In this document: piece by piece, positions 18,823 through 26,242 of the stretch | Position numbering within the stretch: the first letter of the stretch is position 1 | Layout of the letters: each line of letters starts with the position of its first letter | From: Candidatus Opimibacter skivensis | GTDB lineage: Bacteria; Bacteroidota; Bacteroidia; Chitinophagales; Saprospiraceae | Reading direction: 5' to 3' | DNA length: 64,000 nt | Assembly (NCBI GenBank): GCA_016721905.1 | Contig: JADKHH010000003.1 | Location: 384,982-448,981 of the forward strand | Position numbers and translations under genes: made by a program | Notes under the pieces: model-generated | Databases searched by the model: none | Told to the model about the DNA's origin: nothing | Seen by the model: only the letters and a program-made list of their open reading frames with translations

Positions 18823-19818
18823 CTACCCCTTTAGGGCCAAGACATTATCGATTTTCAACATTAAATCACGAAGGATTTTTTCGCCATTGCTGTCCTGGGC
18901 CAGGGCAACAACAATATAGCGGCGGGTCTTGTCCCAGACCAGTGCTGAATCAGCGTGCCAGTTTTCCCAGGTGCCGGACTTGCGGTATACCTTGGCTGTA
19001 GGTGCTACGCGATCGAGCACGGAGACAAACTTATGGTGAAGCTGAGGATCAACCAGCATCTGAAGCATGTCTTTTGACCTGTCTTCATTGACTAACTGAC
19101 CGAAAGCAAGCATGTAATAATATTTGCAAACCTGCATCACGGAAGCAGCGTGGCTCAGACCCTTGATCGGATCGCCTACGCGGGTACCACCGCCGCCATA
19201 AGGTTTTCCAACCCACAGGCCACCGCCATTCTTCTTATCGTAGAGGTTGTAGCAGGGATCCTGAAGCACCTTAGAGATATAATCAATTCCAACCCGGTTG
19301 AACATGCGGCTGGCAGCTTCATTGCTGCTCTTTGCGATCATCAACCGCATATCTGCCTTTACCTCAGGTGTTTCTTTTATTTTTCCACTGGCGATTGCAT
19401 CTTCGGAGGCAAGGAGGATAGCAATCTTCGGCAGGCTCGCAGCATAGACCATGTTGTTAGGATTGATCGCTGCAAAACGGGAATGCATCGGATCCTCCAT
19501 ATCCACAATGCCAATGCTCAGGGTTTTATTTTTTGAAAGCTCGACCCACCTTTTATCCGATCTCAGGATACCTTCGAGTGCTTGTTGCAGTTCAGCATCC
19601 TGTAATTGCTCCATGGGGATAATAGCTTCGGTAGGAACATCCAGAGGTAAGGTGTTGATATCTACTGCGGGAGCAACGACTACCTCTTCCACGATACCAG
19701 CGGAGAAATCCGTCAGGATGTTTGAGTTAGCCGAACTCCAGGAAGTCAGGGTAAAGAAGAAAATAATAAGGACTGAACTCAAAGAGTAAAGGATGGAGAA
19801 ACCGGCTATTTTCTTCAT
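18823..19818 (-). CDS. Exported class A beta-lactamase-fold serine hydrolase
   Basis: 331 residues with an N-terminal signal or anchor segment ('GFSILYSLSSVLIIFFFTL'). Motifs: SxxK 'YAASLPKIAILLA', SxN 'MIAKSSNEAASRMF', KTG-like 'VYRKSGTWENWHADSA'. Around the active site it reads like the PenP/beta-lactamase2 family with a glycine-rich insertion ('NGGGLWVGKPYGGGGTRVG'). It is first in a two-gene operon with the nucleotide-transporter-like gene. A true beta-lactamase is possible, but context and the non-canonical KSG motif favour a housekeeping hydrolase, perhaps on peptidoglycan or a surface polymer. Confidence 0.85.
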   Translation of the reverse strand: MKKIAGFSILYSLSSVLIIFFFTLTSWSSANSNILTDFSAGIVEEVVVAPAVDINTLPLDVPTEAIIPMEQLQDAELQQALEGILRSDKRWVELSKNKTLSIGIVDMEDPMHSRFAAINPNNMVYAASLPKIAILLASEDAIASGKIKETPEVKADMRLMIAKSSNEAASRMFNRVGIDYISKVLQDPCYNLYDKKNGGGLWVGKPYGGGGTRVGDPIKGLSHAASVMQVCKYYYMLAFGQLVNEDRSKDMLQMLVDPQLHHKFVSVLDRVAPTAKVYRKSGTWENWHADSALVWDKTRRYIVVALAQDSNGEKILRDLMLKIDNVLALKG

Positions 19819-19994
19819 TCGGGAGAATTAAATACGTGTGAACTATGTAAACCTAACTTGTAATTGTGTAAAGTTAGTGCCTGAGGCCGGAATAATAACC
19901 CCGATTTGCAGCTTATTAACACCTGTTAACCCATAATTGCCTGTTTTTGGGGTGGAAAACCCTATAAAATTTTGAGGTTGCCCCGGGTTTTCCC

Positions 19995-20150
19995 TGATTG
20001 CCGCTGGCCTGGTGTCCTCACCACCAGCGGGGATTGCGGATTGCCGCTGGCCTGGTGTCCTCACCACCAGCGGGGATTGCGGTGGTTGTTGGTGGGGACA
20101 CCAACAACGGCTTCGCCGGAGATCTGCCGCTGGCCTGGTGTCCTCACTTT
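19995..20150. repeat. Direct repeats of a CCGCTGG...CCAGCGG hairpin unit, left set
   Basis: A unit of about 43 bp (ATTGCCGCTGGCCTGGTGTC, then CTCACCACCAGCGGGGATT) occurs at about 19997-20039 and 20040-20082, with a truncated third copy at 20125-20147. Between the second and third is GGTTGTTGGTG...CACCAACAAC plus CGGCTTCGCCG. The same units in the same order flank the other side of the DUF2339 gene (22810-22958). Short ORFs here are translations of the repeat. The rest of the 571-bp gap is repetitive (GCTATCAGCTATCAGCTCTC near 20151) or unremarkable. Confidence 0.9.
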
Positions 20151-20237
20151 TAGCTATCAGCTATCAGCTCTCAGTTTTCAGTCATGTACCTGCTGGTAGC
20201 TTACAGCTACCAGTGTTTAGTGTTTAGGTGTTTTCTT

Positions 20238-20331
20238 AGTGGGGTTAAAACCCCACTTTACAATATCGGTCGTGCCTACGGCACTTGGATCGATGATGAC
20301 AAATCATCGATCTTATTAGAATTATTCGATC
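20238..20331. repeat. Dispersed three-hairpin element, copy 2
   Basis: Same stems and order as 15785-15868: AGTGGGG/CCCCACT, GTGCC/GGCAC, then TCGATGAT-GACAA-ATCATCGA and TCTTATTAGAAT. Base differences fall mainly in loops and spacers, which suggests that the stems are conserved. It lies 3' of the leftward DUF2339 gene, reversed relative to that gene. Confidence 0.85.
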
Positions 20332-20335
20332 TTAA

Positions 20336-20395
20336 AGGCACTTGAGCCTCTTTAACCCTTCGGCCTCTTAAGCCTTTTTTTTCTTAGCCTTAGCC
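20336..20395. repeat. GCCTCTT/GCCTTT units at the 3' end of the DUF2339 gene
   Basis: Units AGCCTCTTTAA, GGCCTCTTAA and AGCCTTTTTTTTCTTAGCCT run up to the stop of the leftward DUF2339 gene. On the coding strand this is stop TAA, GGCTAAG, A8, then AAGAGGC-type units. The order gene end, short array, three-hairpin element matches the 15.8-16.0 kb junction. Confidence 0.65.
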
Positions 20396-22777
20396 TACGC
20401 CTTTTTCCTCCGGGAGGGTCAGGTGCTTATACTTATTGTATAAAAACGAAATAATCAAAAGCAATACACCCAGCGTAACGAAGACAATGGTCTTGGCGAT
20501 GGTATTGAGATGCGAAATGTCGTATACAGCCAGTTTGATGAGGGTGATGGCAAACAAGGCTATAGCCATGATACGCAGGTGTCCTTTTGCTTTCCAAATC
20601 CCCAGGATGATCAGGATCAGGGCATAGACACCCCAGATGATGGATAATCCCAGTCGGGTGGATTCTGAAAATTGAAGCACTGCCATCCAGGTCAGCCATT
20701 CATTACTGATCACGCATAAGATGGTAAAGTGGAAAAGTAAATCGAACAACTTGCGAAGATTTTGGCGGCGGGGTTCCAGGTCATGTTCTTTTATGATCCG
20801 GTGTAGCGCGTATATCATCAGAGCCGCAAAGGCAAATAATGTATAGCGGATGCCAATATTGAACGTGCTTCGAGGGTAGTGCTCTGAAAGATATTGGGTC
20901 AGGTAATTATCGCGCAGGGTACTGAGTGCCCATAGCCCTTCGGAAAGAAATACGACGATACAAATGAAGCCAAAGATCAGTGTTGTCATGGCAAGCAATT
21001 TGCTTCTGATCAATTTCATATTGAAGAATGCGAGCAACGATAAAAATAGGAATGAATAATTCAGGTTCCATAAAACCTTGAAGCTGACCAGGTCCTCATT
21101 CCAGTAATAGCCCTCATATTCATTTCCTTCCAGTGTCAAAGTCTTGGCAGAATCCAGATATAACTGATGCCAGTACATGGTGATTTCGAGGCTAAAGGTG
21201 TAATACACGGTGATTAATAAAATAGCGGGGATGACAACACCCATCAGTGCGCGGATAGGCTTTTGATCTGGGAGGGCAGGGGATTCATCTGCTGGTCTGT
21301 TGAGGTAGGCCATAAAAGCAAATGCGCCGATGAAAAACAATGAGGTCAGAAAGTTGATATTCAAAAGCGGCTTCATCCTTGTTGCAGGCACATCGGGAAC
21401 ATACTGATTATAGACAGTCATCCAATCACCTGCGATGCTTACAAAGGCAAGCAACATGAGCACGTAGGAGATCTTTTCGTAGATCGGATCATTCCTTCTT
21501 CTTCCAATCCAGAAGAGTAGAGCGGCTTCACCTGCCCAAAGCAAGGTGACCCAACTGCCATCCAACTGCACAGGTATGGCGATGGTGATGAAAATCAGGA
21601 CCAGTCCGGCGACCATAAAGAACAGGTTGCGGTCACCAGCCTTTTGCTGGTAGATATATAGCGTGACCGCCAGATGAATGGCAGCGTTTCCTAAAGTAAA
21701 CAGGCCAAGCAGTTGCTCGCCACCGGGATCGTTGACAAGCACGGAGTAACCTAATCCATAAAAGATAAAGGAATTGGAAAGGATCAGCAGCACATCACTG
21801 GCCTGGAATTTTTCCTGATGGAGGAGTTTGTAGGAAATAAAAATTAAATAGAAGGTCATAAAGAACAGAAACGCGAACACCCAGAAAATAGCGGAGTGCG
21901 CGTCTGCCTGAAAATCGGTGATATACCAGAAGCTGAAGATGATCCAGGTCAGGATGAACGATGAATAGTAAAGGGGCTTCCAGTATTTTTTAACTGAGAT
22001 GATCAGGACCCCGATGTTGATGATGGCCATGTAGCTGTAGAGTACGGTAACATTGCCTGAATTTTCACTCAGCAGAAATGGAACTGCATAAGCGCCTACC
22101 AAACCGATATGGGCTATCACCTGTCGGTTGTAATTTAAAGCCGCTGCTATCGTCATGATGGTGAATAATACCATCAAGCTGAATGCGGCTAGCTGGGGAA
22201 ATAAGCTGTAAAAACTGTAAGCCGCATACGTAATAAAATACATGATAGCAATCGCACCGCTGACCAGTACCGCACTGAAATCCGTGTATGCTTTCTTTAA
22301 TTTAAAACCTAATCCCATGAGTCCAATGCCGATCACATATCCTAGGACAATGCGGGCGAGCGGGCTGATCAGGTCATGATCGATCGAATATTTGGCACCT
22401 ATGGCGACTCCGATGATCGTGATGGCAATACCGATCTTGTTGATGAGATTGGATCCGATAAATTGCTCCATCTCTGATTTTGATTTCCTGGGTGGCTGGG
22501 GGCGAAATGCCGGAATATCAGGGGGCCTTTGAATTGGTGGTGGTATATGAATTGTCGGAGGTCTGGACGATAATTCATCCTGAGGAGTATCAACAGTATT
22601 GATTGGAGGCGGAACCTGTTGCACGGGCTTTGGTGGTTCTGCATGATCAGGTGCCAACTGAAGGTTTTTTATTTCCTCTTTCAGTGCATTGATTTCTTTT
22701 GAGAAAGTCTCCTGTCTTTTTCCTAATGCATCCAGTTTCTCAAGCAGTTGCTGAATAATTTCATCCTGTTGGGTCAT
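20390..22777 (-). CDS. DUF2339 polytopic membrane protein
   Basis: I start at 22777 (Met before TQQDEIIQQLLEKL). The open frame extends 51 codons further, but that part only translates the flanking DNA repeat. The protein is about 795 residues: a coiled coil (about 1-45), a Pro-rich linker, then 'MEQFIGSNLINKIGIAITII' and more than 20 membrane helices to the end, the DUF2339 layout. The family's function is not established; surveys describe it only as a predicted membrane protein. The last helices include 'FAITLIKLAVYDISHLN', a conserved DUF2339 stretch. It is a lone gene bracketed by direct repeats on both sides. Confidence 0.88.
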   Translation of the reverse strand: MTQQDEIIQQLLEKLDALGKRQETFSKEINALKEEIKNLQLAPDHAEPPKPVQQVPPPINTVDTPQDELSSRPPTIHIPPPIQRPPDIPAFRPQPPRKSKSEMEQFIGSNLINKIGIAITIIGVAIGAKYSIDHDLISPLARIVLGYVIGIGLMGLGFKLKKAYTDFSAVLVSGAIAIMYFITYAAYSFYSLFPQLAAFSLMVLFTIMTIAAALNYNRQVIAHIGLVGAYAVPFLLSENSGNVTVLYSYMAIINIGVLIISVKKYWKPLYYSSFILTWIIFSFWYITDFQADAHSAIFWVFAFLFFMTFYLIFISYKLLHQEKFQASDVLLILSNSFIFYGLGYSVLVNDPGGEQLLGLFTLGNAAIHLAVTLYIYQQKAGDRNLFFMVAGLVLIFITIAIPVQLDGSWVTLLWAGEAALLFWIGRRRNDPIYEKISYVLMLLAFVSIAGDWMTVYNQYVPDVPATRMKPLLNINFLTSLFFIGAFAFMAYLNRPADESPALPDQKPIRALMGVVIPAILLITVYYTFSLEITMYWHQLYLDSAKTLTLEGNEYEGYYWNEDLVSFKVLWNLNYSFLFLSLLAFFNMKLIRSKLLAMTTLIFGFICIVVFLSEGLWALSTLRDNYLTQYLSEHYPRSTFNIGIRYTLFAFAALMIYALHRIIKEHDLEPRRQNLRKLFDLLFHFTILCVISNEWLTWMAVLQFSESTRLGLSIIWGVYALILIILGIWKAKGHLRIMAIALFAITLIKLAVYDISHLNTIAKTIVFVTLGVLLLIISFLYNKYKHLTLPEEKGVG

Positions 22778-22809
22778 AAGTAGCATTTTTAAAAACCTCA
22801 ATTCAATTA

Positions 22810-22958
22810 TTGCCGCTGGCCTGGTGTTCTCACCACCAGCAGGGATTTCCATTGCCGCTGGCCTGGTGTCCTCACCACCAGCGTGGATTCCGGTGGTTGT
22901 TGGTGGGGATAGTTCGACTCCGCTCACCACGGCGCACCAACAACGGCTTCGCCGAGGG
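22810..22958. repeat. Direct repeats of the CCGCTGG hairpin unit, right set
   Basis: Two units (22810-22846 and 22853-22889) matching those at 19997-20082 in the same orientation, followed by the GGTTGTTGGTGGGGA motif. That motif's partner arm (CACCAACAACGGCTTCGCCG) is displaced by about 26 bp (ATAGTTCGACTCCGCTCACC and six more bases). Both sets carry the same two sub-elements, so the DUF2339 gene is flanked by roughly 150-bp direct repeats. Confidence 0.88.
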
Positions 22959-22964
22959 AGGTGA

Positions 22965-23948
22965 TTACAACCTGAGCTTTTTTATAAATACAGGTTCAAG
23001 ACTATCCATAGGCATAATTATCATTTTGTCATAGTCAATACCTGACCGGATCTGTGAATTGGCAATATAATAGTACCATCCATCTTCGCCAATCTCACCT
23101 GTCGTAGAGCTGTCAAGACCACTGGTATCAATGATTTGGTTGGTTAATATGGAATCTTCCTGTTCATTTAAGTAGAACAGGGTCAAGTTGTTGCTTTGAT
23201 GGCCAATAAGGCTATTGTTGTAGTAAGTCAGACCATCAATAGGTCTTTGCTTGATAGGGGCAGTGTAGGGTAATAGGGTAATTGATTTTTTTTCCAGGTT
23301 AATGCGCAAGAGTGATTCTGTACTCGAAACAATTAAACTCTTTTCATCGCCTGTAAGGGTGATCCCATTTAAGAAAGTGTAACCCGATGGTTCAAAAATC
23401 ACGTTAATAGAATCAGCGCCGTGTTGAAGGATGAAGATTTTATTGGTTATCGATTCAGTGATATAAACATCTCCGTTTGATGCAACCGTAAGATCGTTGA
23501 AGCAATACCCTTTGGGTACACTGGCGAGTACAGCATACTTTCGGATGAGGGATGATGAATCGAGATCGTAACAGTAGAGTTGTGAATCCCATGATCCGTC
23601 TTCGATTTTGATTTGCGTCAGGATACCTCCTTCCCCTTTGCTAGTGATCACCCAAAGTTTACGGCGTAAAGGATCAACTTCCATACCGAAGGTGGCCCAA
23701 AGATCATCAGATGCTTCTTTGGCGAAATCGTAATGGCTGCCATCTTTTCTGATCGCCACTATTTTTCGCTTATACATACTACTGATAAACACCTGTTCTG
23801 TTATCGGATCATAGGCTGTTCCCTCCGGAATCAGATCACGCTCCTCCAGCGTTGTCAATATGTGTGGCGTATGCTGTTCCTGGTTAGCTGGCCTTGCACA
23901 GCAAATGCAGAAAATCATAGAAAGAAATGCAATGATGGGCTTAACCAT
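22965..23948 (-). CDS. SMP-30/NHL-like beta-propeller lipoprotein
   Basis: 327 residues. The N-terminus is a lipoprotein-type signal ('IAFLSMIFCICC' then ARPANQ), with Cys 16 or 17 as the likely lipidation site. The body has propeller-like repeats: 'LIPEGTAYDPITEQVFIS', 'GMEVDPLRRKLWVI', 'DLTVASNGDVYITES', 'LNGITLTGDEKSLIVSS'. These match SMP-30/gluconolactonase-like sugar-lactone esterases or NHL propellers, but I cannot confirm metal ligands, so enzymatic function is uncertain. The gene stands alone, with a CTCTCACG array just upstream of its start (23995-24096). Confidence 0.75.
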   Translation of the reverse strand: MVKPIIAFLSMIFCICCARPANQEQHTPHILTTLEERDLIPEGTAYDPITEQVFISSMYKRKIVAIRKDGSHYDFAKEASDDLWATFGMEVDPLRRKLWVITSKGEGGILTQIKIEDGSWDSQLYCYDLDSSSLIRKYAVLASVPKGYCFNDLTVASNGDVYITESITNKIFILQHGADSINVIFEPSGYTFLNGITLTGDEKSLIVSSTESLLRINLEKKSITLLPYTAPIKQRPIDGLTYYNNSLIGHQSNNLTLFYLNEQEDSILTNQIIDTSGLDSSTTGEIGEDGWYYYIANSQIRSGIDYDKMIIMPMDSLEPVFIKKLRL

Positions 23949-23994
23949 ATATCTCGGTTGGCACAGTTTAATTAAATTTCCTATCTACAAGAGA

Positions 23995-24096
23995 ATCACG
24001 CTCTCACGCTCTCACGCTCTCACGCTCTCACGTTCTCACGCTCTCACGTTCTCACGCTCTCACTTTCTCACTCTCTCACTCTCACGCTCTCACGCT
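23995..24096. repeat. 8-bp tandem array CTCTCACG
   Basis: About 12 units of CTCTCACG with variants TTCTCACG, CTCTCACT and TTCTCACT. The array overlaps the last nine codons and the stop of the leftward lipoprotein gene (24068), whose C-terminal 'RESVRVRE' is simply the translated repeat. Confidence 0.9.
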
Positions 24097-24571
24097 CCGT
24101 TGTAGTGACCGAGTACATCTTCCACCTACCTTCTTTCTTCCTCCACATTTCCGTCCAGGCAAAATTGGTGGTTTCCCGGGTGCCTGCCGTGTCTTGTTCT
24201 ATATCGACCACCACATGTTTCTGGACAAGGATATGCGCCATGCTGCCATCCGCAGAGATCGAATAGACTGGTGGGCGTGCATCTTCCCATTTGATAAATT
24301 CCACTGATTCGAAATAACTGATAAACCTCTCGGTCATTTGGTCTTTGGTAAAGTAGCTGACCTCACCATTCTTGACCTGGGTGAAAGTGTCATTGAGCAT
24401 ATTGACGAGGAGCGCGGGTTGTTCTTCGAGATGTGCGGTCTGTTCCTGTTTTTGTAATTCAGTGAGTGCACCTAATTCTTTTTGGAGATCAACCTTGGGA
24501 GGCGCACATGCTAATAATGAAAGGCCTATGGCAAGGAGCATCATACCAGACGTAATTGGATTACCGGACAT
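24068..24571 (-). CDS. SnoaL/DUF4440-like lipoprotein (C-terminus encoded by repeat DNA)
   Basis: 167 residues with a lipoprotein signal ('MLLAIGLSLLAC' then APPK). The body is a small cystatin-like NTF2 fold of SnoaL/DUF4440 type: 'LLVNMLNDTFTQVKNGEVSY', 'MAHILVQKHVVVD', 'FAWTEMWRKKEGRWKM'. The final 'RESVRVRE' derives from the CGTGAGAG array, so the ancestral stop was probably just upstream. Its start overlaps the end of a paralogous gene (24561-25040) by 11 bp, indicating coupled translation. Catalytic role unknown. Confidence 0.78.
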   Translation of the reverse strand: MSGNPITSGMMLLAIGLSLLACAPPKVDLQKELGALTELQKQEQTAHLEEQPALLVNMLNDTFTQVKNGEVSYFTKDQMTERFISYFESVEFIKWEDARPPVYSISADGSMAHILVQKHVVVDIEQDTAGTRETTNFAWTEMWRKKEGRWKMYSVTTTERESVRVRE

Positions 24572-25040
24572 CGGGCAACCTTGTCACATCTTCGATATGC
24601 ACCAGAGTCAGCAACCACTGCTGGTCAGGCTGCCTGGTCCAGACCAGGCTATAGTTACCACGCTCTTTGAGTGTGGGTCCATTGGGTATCGTGAGGTCTA
24701 AGGAATACGTGCCACCATCATAAGCGAGGTCACCACTAGTGTTCTGGATAGATGATTTCGTGACTATATTACTCAGGACTTTTACGCCACCGCTGACCCA
24801 GTTTTTGGCAATAGCCTCCTTGCCGGTATGGATAAGTGAATCATTCATGACGATGGCATCCCGGGCCAGAGTCGCCATGATAGCTATGGAATCTTTATTG
24901 TTCCAACCGGCCAGGAAAACTGCGTTGAGCGAATCTATATTTACCTCAACAGAAGTTAATTCTTCTTTGGATTGCGGCGGAGATTGCTCTTTGCAACTGA
25001 CCAGGAGAACAAAGGTGGCGAGGAGTAGGAGGGTTTTCAT
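24561..25040 (-). CDS. DUF4440/SnoaL-like lipoprotein
   Basis: 159 residues with a lipoprotein signal ('LLLLATFVLLVSC' then KEQ). The NTF2-like core has 'LNAVFLAGWNNKDSIAIMAT', 'DAIVMNDSLIHTGKEAIAK', 'LTIPNGPTLKERGNYSLVW', 'QQWLLTLVHIEDV', characteristic of DUF4440. Such domains bind small molecules or act as steroid-isomerase-like enzymes; this one's ligand is unknown. It is the first of an overlapping pair with 24068-24571, likely from tandem duplication followed by divergence. Confidence 0.82.
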   Translation of the reverse strand: MKTLLLLATFVLLVSCKEQSPPQSKEELTSVEVNIDSLNAVFLAGWNNKDSIAIMATLARDAIVMNDSLIHTGKEAIAKNWVSGGVKVLSNIVTKSSIQNTSGDLAYDGGTYSLDLTIPNGPTLKERGNYSLVWTRQPDQQWLLTLVHIEDVTRLPDVR

Positions 25041-25102
25041 TTAGACGTGATTTAGCAGAAATAAATACCTTCTAAATATAGGAATTAAATGAATGAACCA
25101 GC

Positions 25103-25663
25103 TCATTGCATCTGGACTGCATATTCTTTTTTAAATACCCTGTACTGAAAATACAGGAAGGATAGAAATATCAGGCCATAGATTACAAATAGTGGGCGGC
25201 CCACAATGTCCCGGAAGGTATTGTAGAAAGGTGCGTTGTAATACTGACAAAGGTTATGGAAGGTGGCCAGAAAACTCGCAACGATGAACATCCGGACCAT
25301 CACGTATCCGAAGTGAGCAATCATCATGCGCTTGTCTCTTGGCATTTTGTATGCCATCTGGTGTAATTTTCCCTTCTCACCGAAATACAATTCGGAGGCA
25401 AAATCAAGGAAATTAGTGGATTGGATACCGATCTTTTTCGGACGGTAACTAAATTCATAAAAGAAGTAACATGCAATAATCGGCGCGATGACAAGTATAT
25501 TGGCGATAATTAATCCATTCCACCCAACACCAAAAAATCTTGTTAATGGATTCATTTCCCCCTCCATACCACCTGGTTCAAAAAACCAGAGACTGGTGGA
25601 GTAAAAGTCGCATCCCCTCGCAAAGAGAAGGAGGAAAGTAATGGTTAAGAATTTGAGTTTCAT
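25103..25663 (-). CDS. Membrane protein of unknown function
   Basis: 186 residues with about four membrane helices: an N-terminal signal-like helix ('LTITFLLLFARGCDF'), 'GLIIANILVIAPIIACYFF', 'VMVRMFIVASFLATFHNL' and 'PLFVIYGLIFLSFLYFQY'. A short periplasmic stretch contains 'MEGEMNPLTRFFGVGWNG'. I do not recognise the family. It lies 62 bp from the DUF4440 gene and 44 bp from the next lipoprotein gene, all leftward, so they could share a transcript. Confidence 0.7.
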   Translation of the reverse strand: MKLKFLTITFLLLFARGCDFYSTSLWFFEPGGMEGEMNPLTRFFGVGWNGLIIANILVIAPIIACYFFYEFSYRPKKIGIQSTNFLDFASELYFGEKGKLHQMAYKMPRDKRMMIAHFGYVMVRMFIVASFLATFHNLCQYYNAPFYNTFRDIVGRPLFVIYGLIFLSFLYFQYRVFKKEYAVQMQ

Positions 25664-25707
25664 AGTTTCTTAATATGGGGTATTAAAAAATTAAAGACAC
25701 CTCCGTG

Positions 25708-26235
25708 CTACTCGTGGTAGTAAAACGATCCTTCCGTAATTTTTAGTACATCTCCGGCATTACCAGTCATTTCTCCTTCAAAGGTCGCTTCAATTTCATC
25801 TGGACCCGTAGAAGCTTTAGTGATGACTACTTTAAGGTTGAAGCCCATCATGCTTCCATACAGGTAATTCTGTGGTGAAAGATTAGCTAATTGGGCTACA
25901 TTCAAATCCGGGTTGCCAGTTTGTATCTGGTAGGTACCGGGACCATCGACATTGTAAAGGTTGATGTTAAAAGGCTGTTCATCTTTGTTTTTCGGCCCTT
26001 TGCTACCGGCTATAATGATGGCTTTGTTGTATCCTTTGGGATGAAAGGCCCCGAAGATTTCGTTGTCTGCCTTCCACTCGACACCATTGATTTTCATGCT
26101 TAACCTGTTACCGGCTGGAGCAGGCTCTGTAATAGTGGCAGGTGTGGCGGTAGTATTTTCCTGTTGTGGTTTGCTGCCACATGCCAGGATCTGGAGGAGC
26201 AGTAATGAAGCCAAGAGAAGGAGTTTGTTGTTCAT
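25708..26235 (-). CDS. Lipoprotein of unknown function (DUF6252-like)
   Basis: I start at 26235 (Met-Asn-Asn-Lys), which gives a classic lipobox: 'LLLASLLLLQILAC' then GSK. The mature part of about 150 residues has 'KINGVEWKADNEIFGAF', 'IAGSKGPKNKDEQPFNIN' and 'GPGTYQIQTGNPD', the pattern of small Bacteroidota lipoproteins that start with a beta-rich domain after 'NGxxW' (DUF6252-like, assigned from memory). It is probably exposed at the outer membrane's inner leaflet. Seven bp separate it from the preceding serine hydrolase gene, so the two are probably co-transcribed. Confidence 0.72.
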   Translation of the reverse strand: MNNKLLLLASLLLLQILACGSKPQQENTTATPATITEPAPAGNRLSMKINGVEWKADNEIFGAFHPKGYNKAIIIAGSKGPKNKDEQPFNINLYNVDGPGTYQIQTGNPDLNVAQLANLSPQNYLYGSMMGFNLKVVITKASTGPDEIEATFEGEMTGNAGDVLKITEGSFYYHE

Positions 26236-26242
26236 ACGAGTT

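Noticed and set aside
14496..19818. Antibiotic-resistance beta-lactamases
   Set aside because: The SxxK/SxN/KSG motifs show only the fold; length, inserts and operon context point away from classical class A resistance enzymes.
19972..20227. Two overlapping rightward ORFs of about 70-75 codons
   Set aside because: They translate the CCGCTGG repeat units ('CRWPGVLTTSG' in tandem) and run through non-coding repeats.
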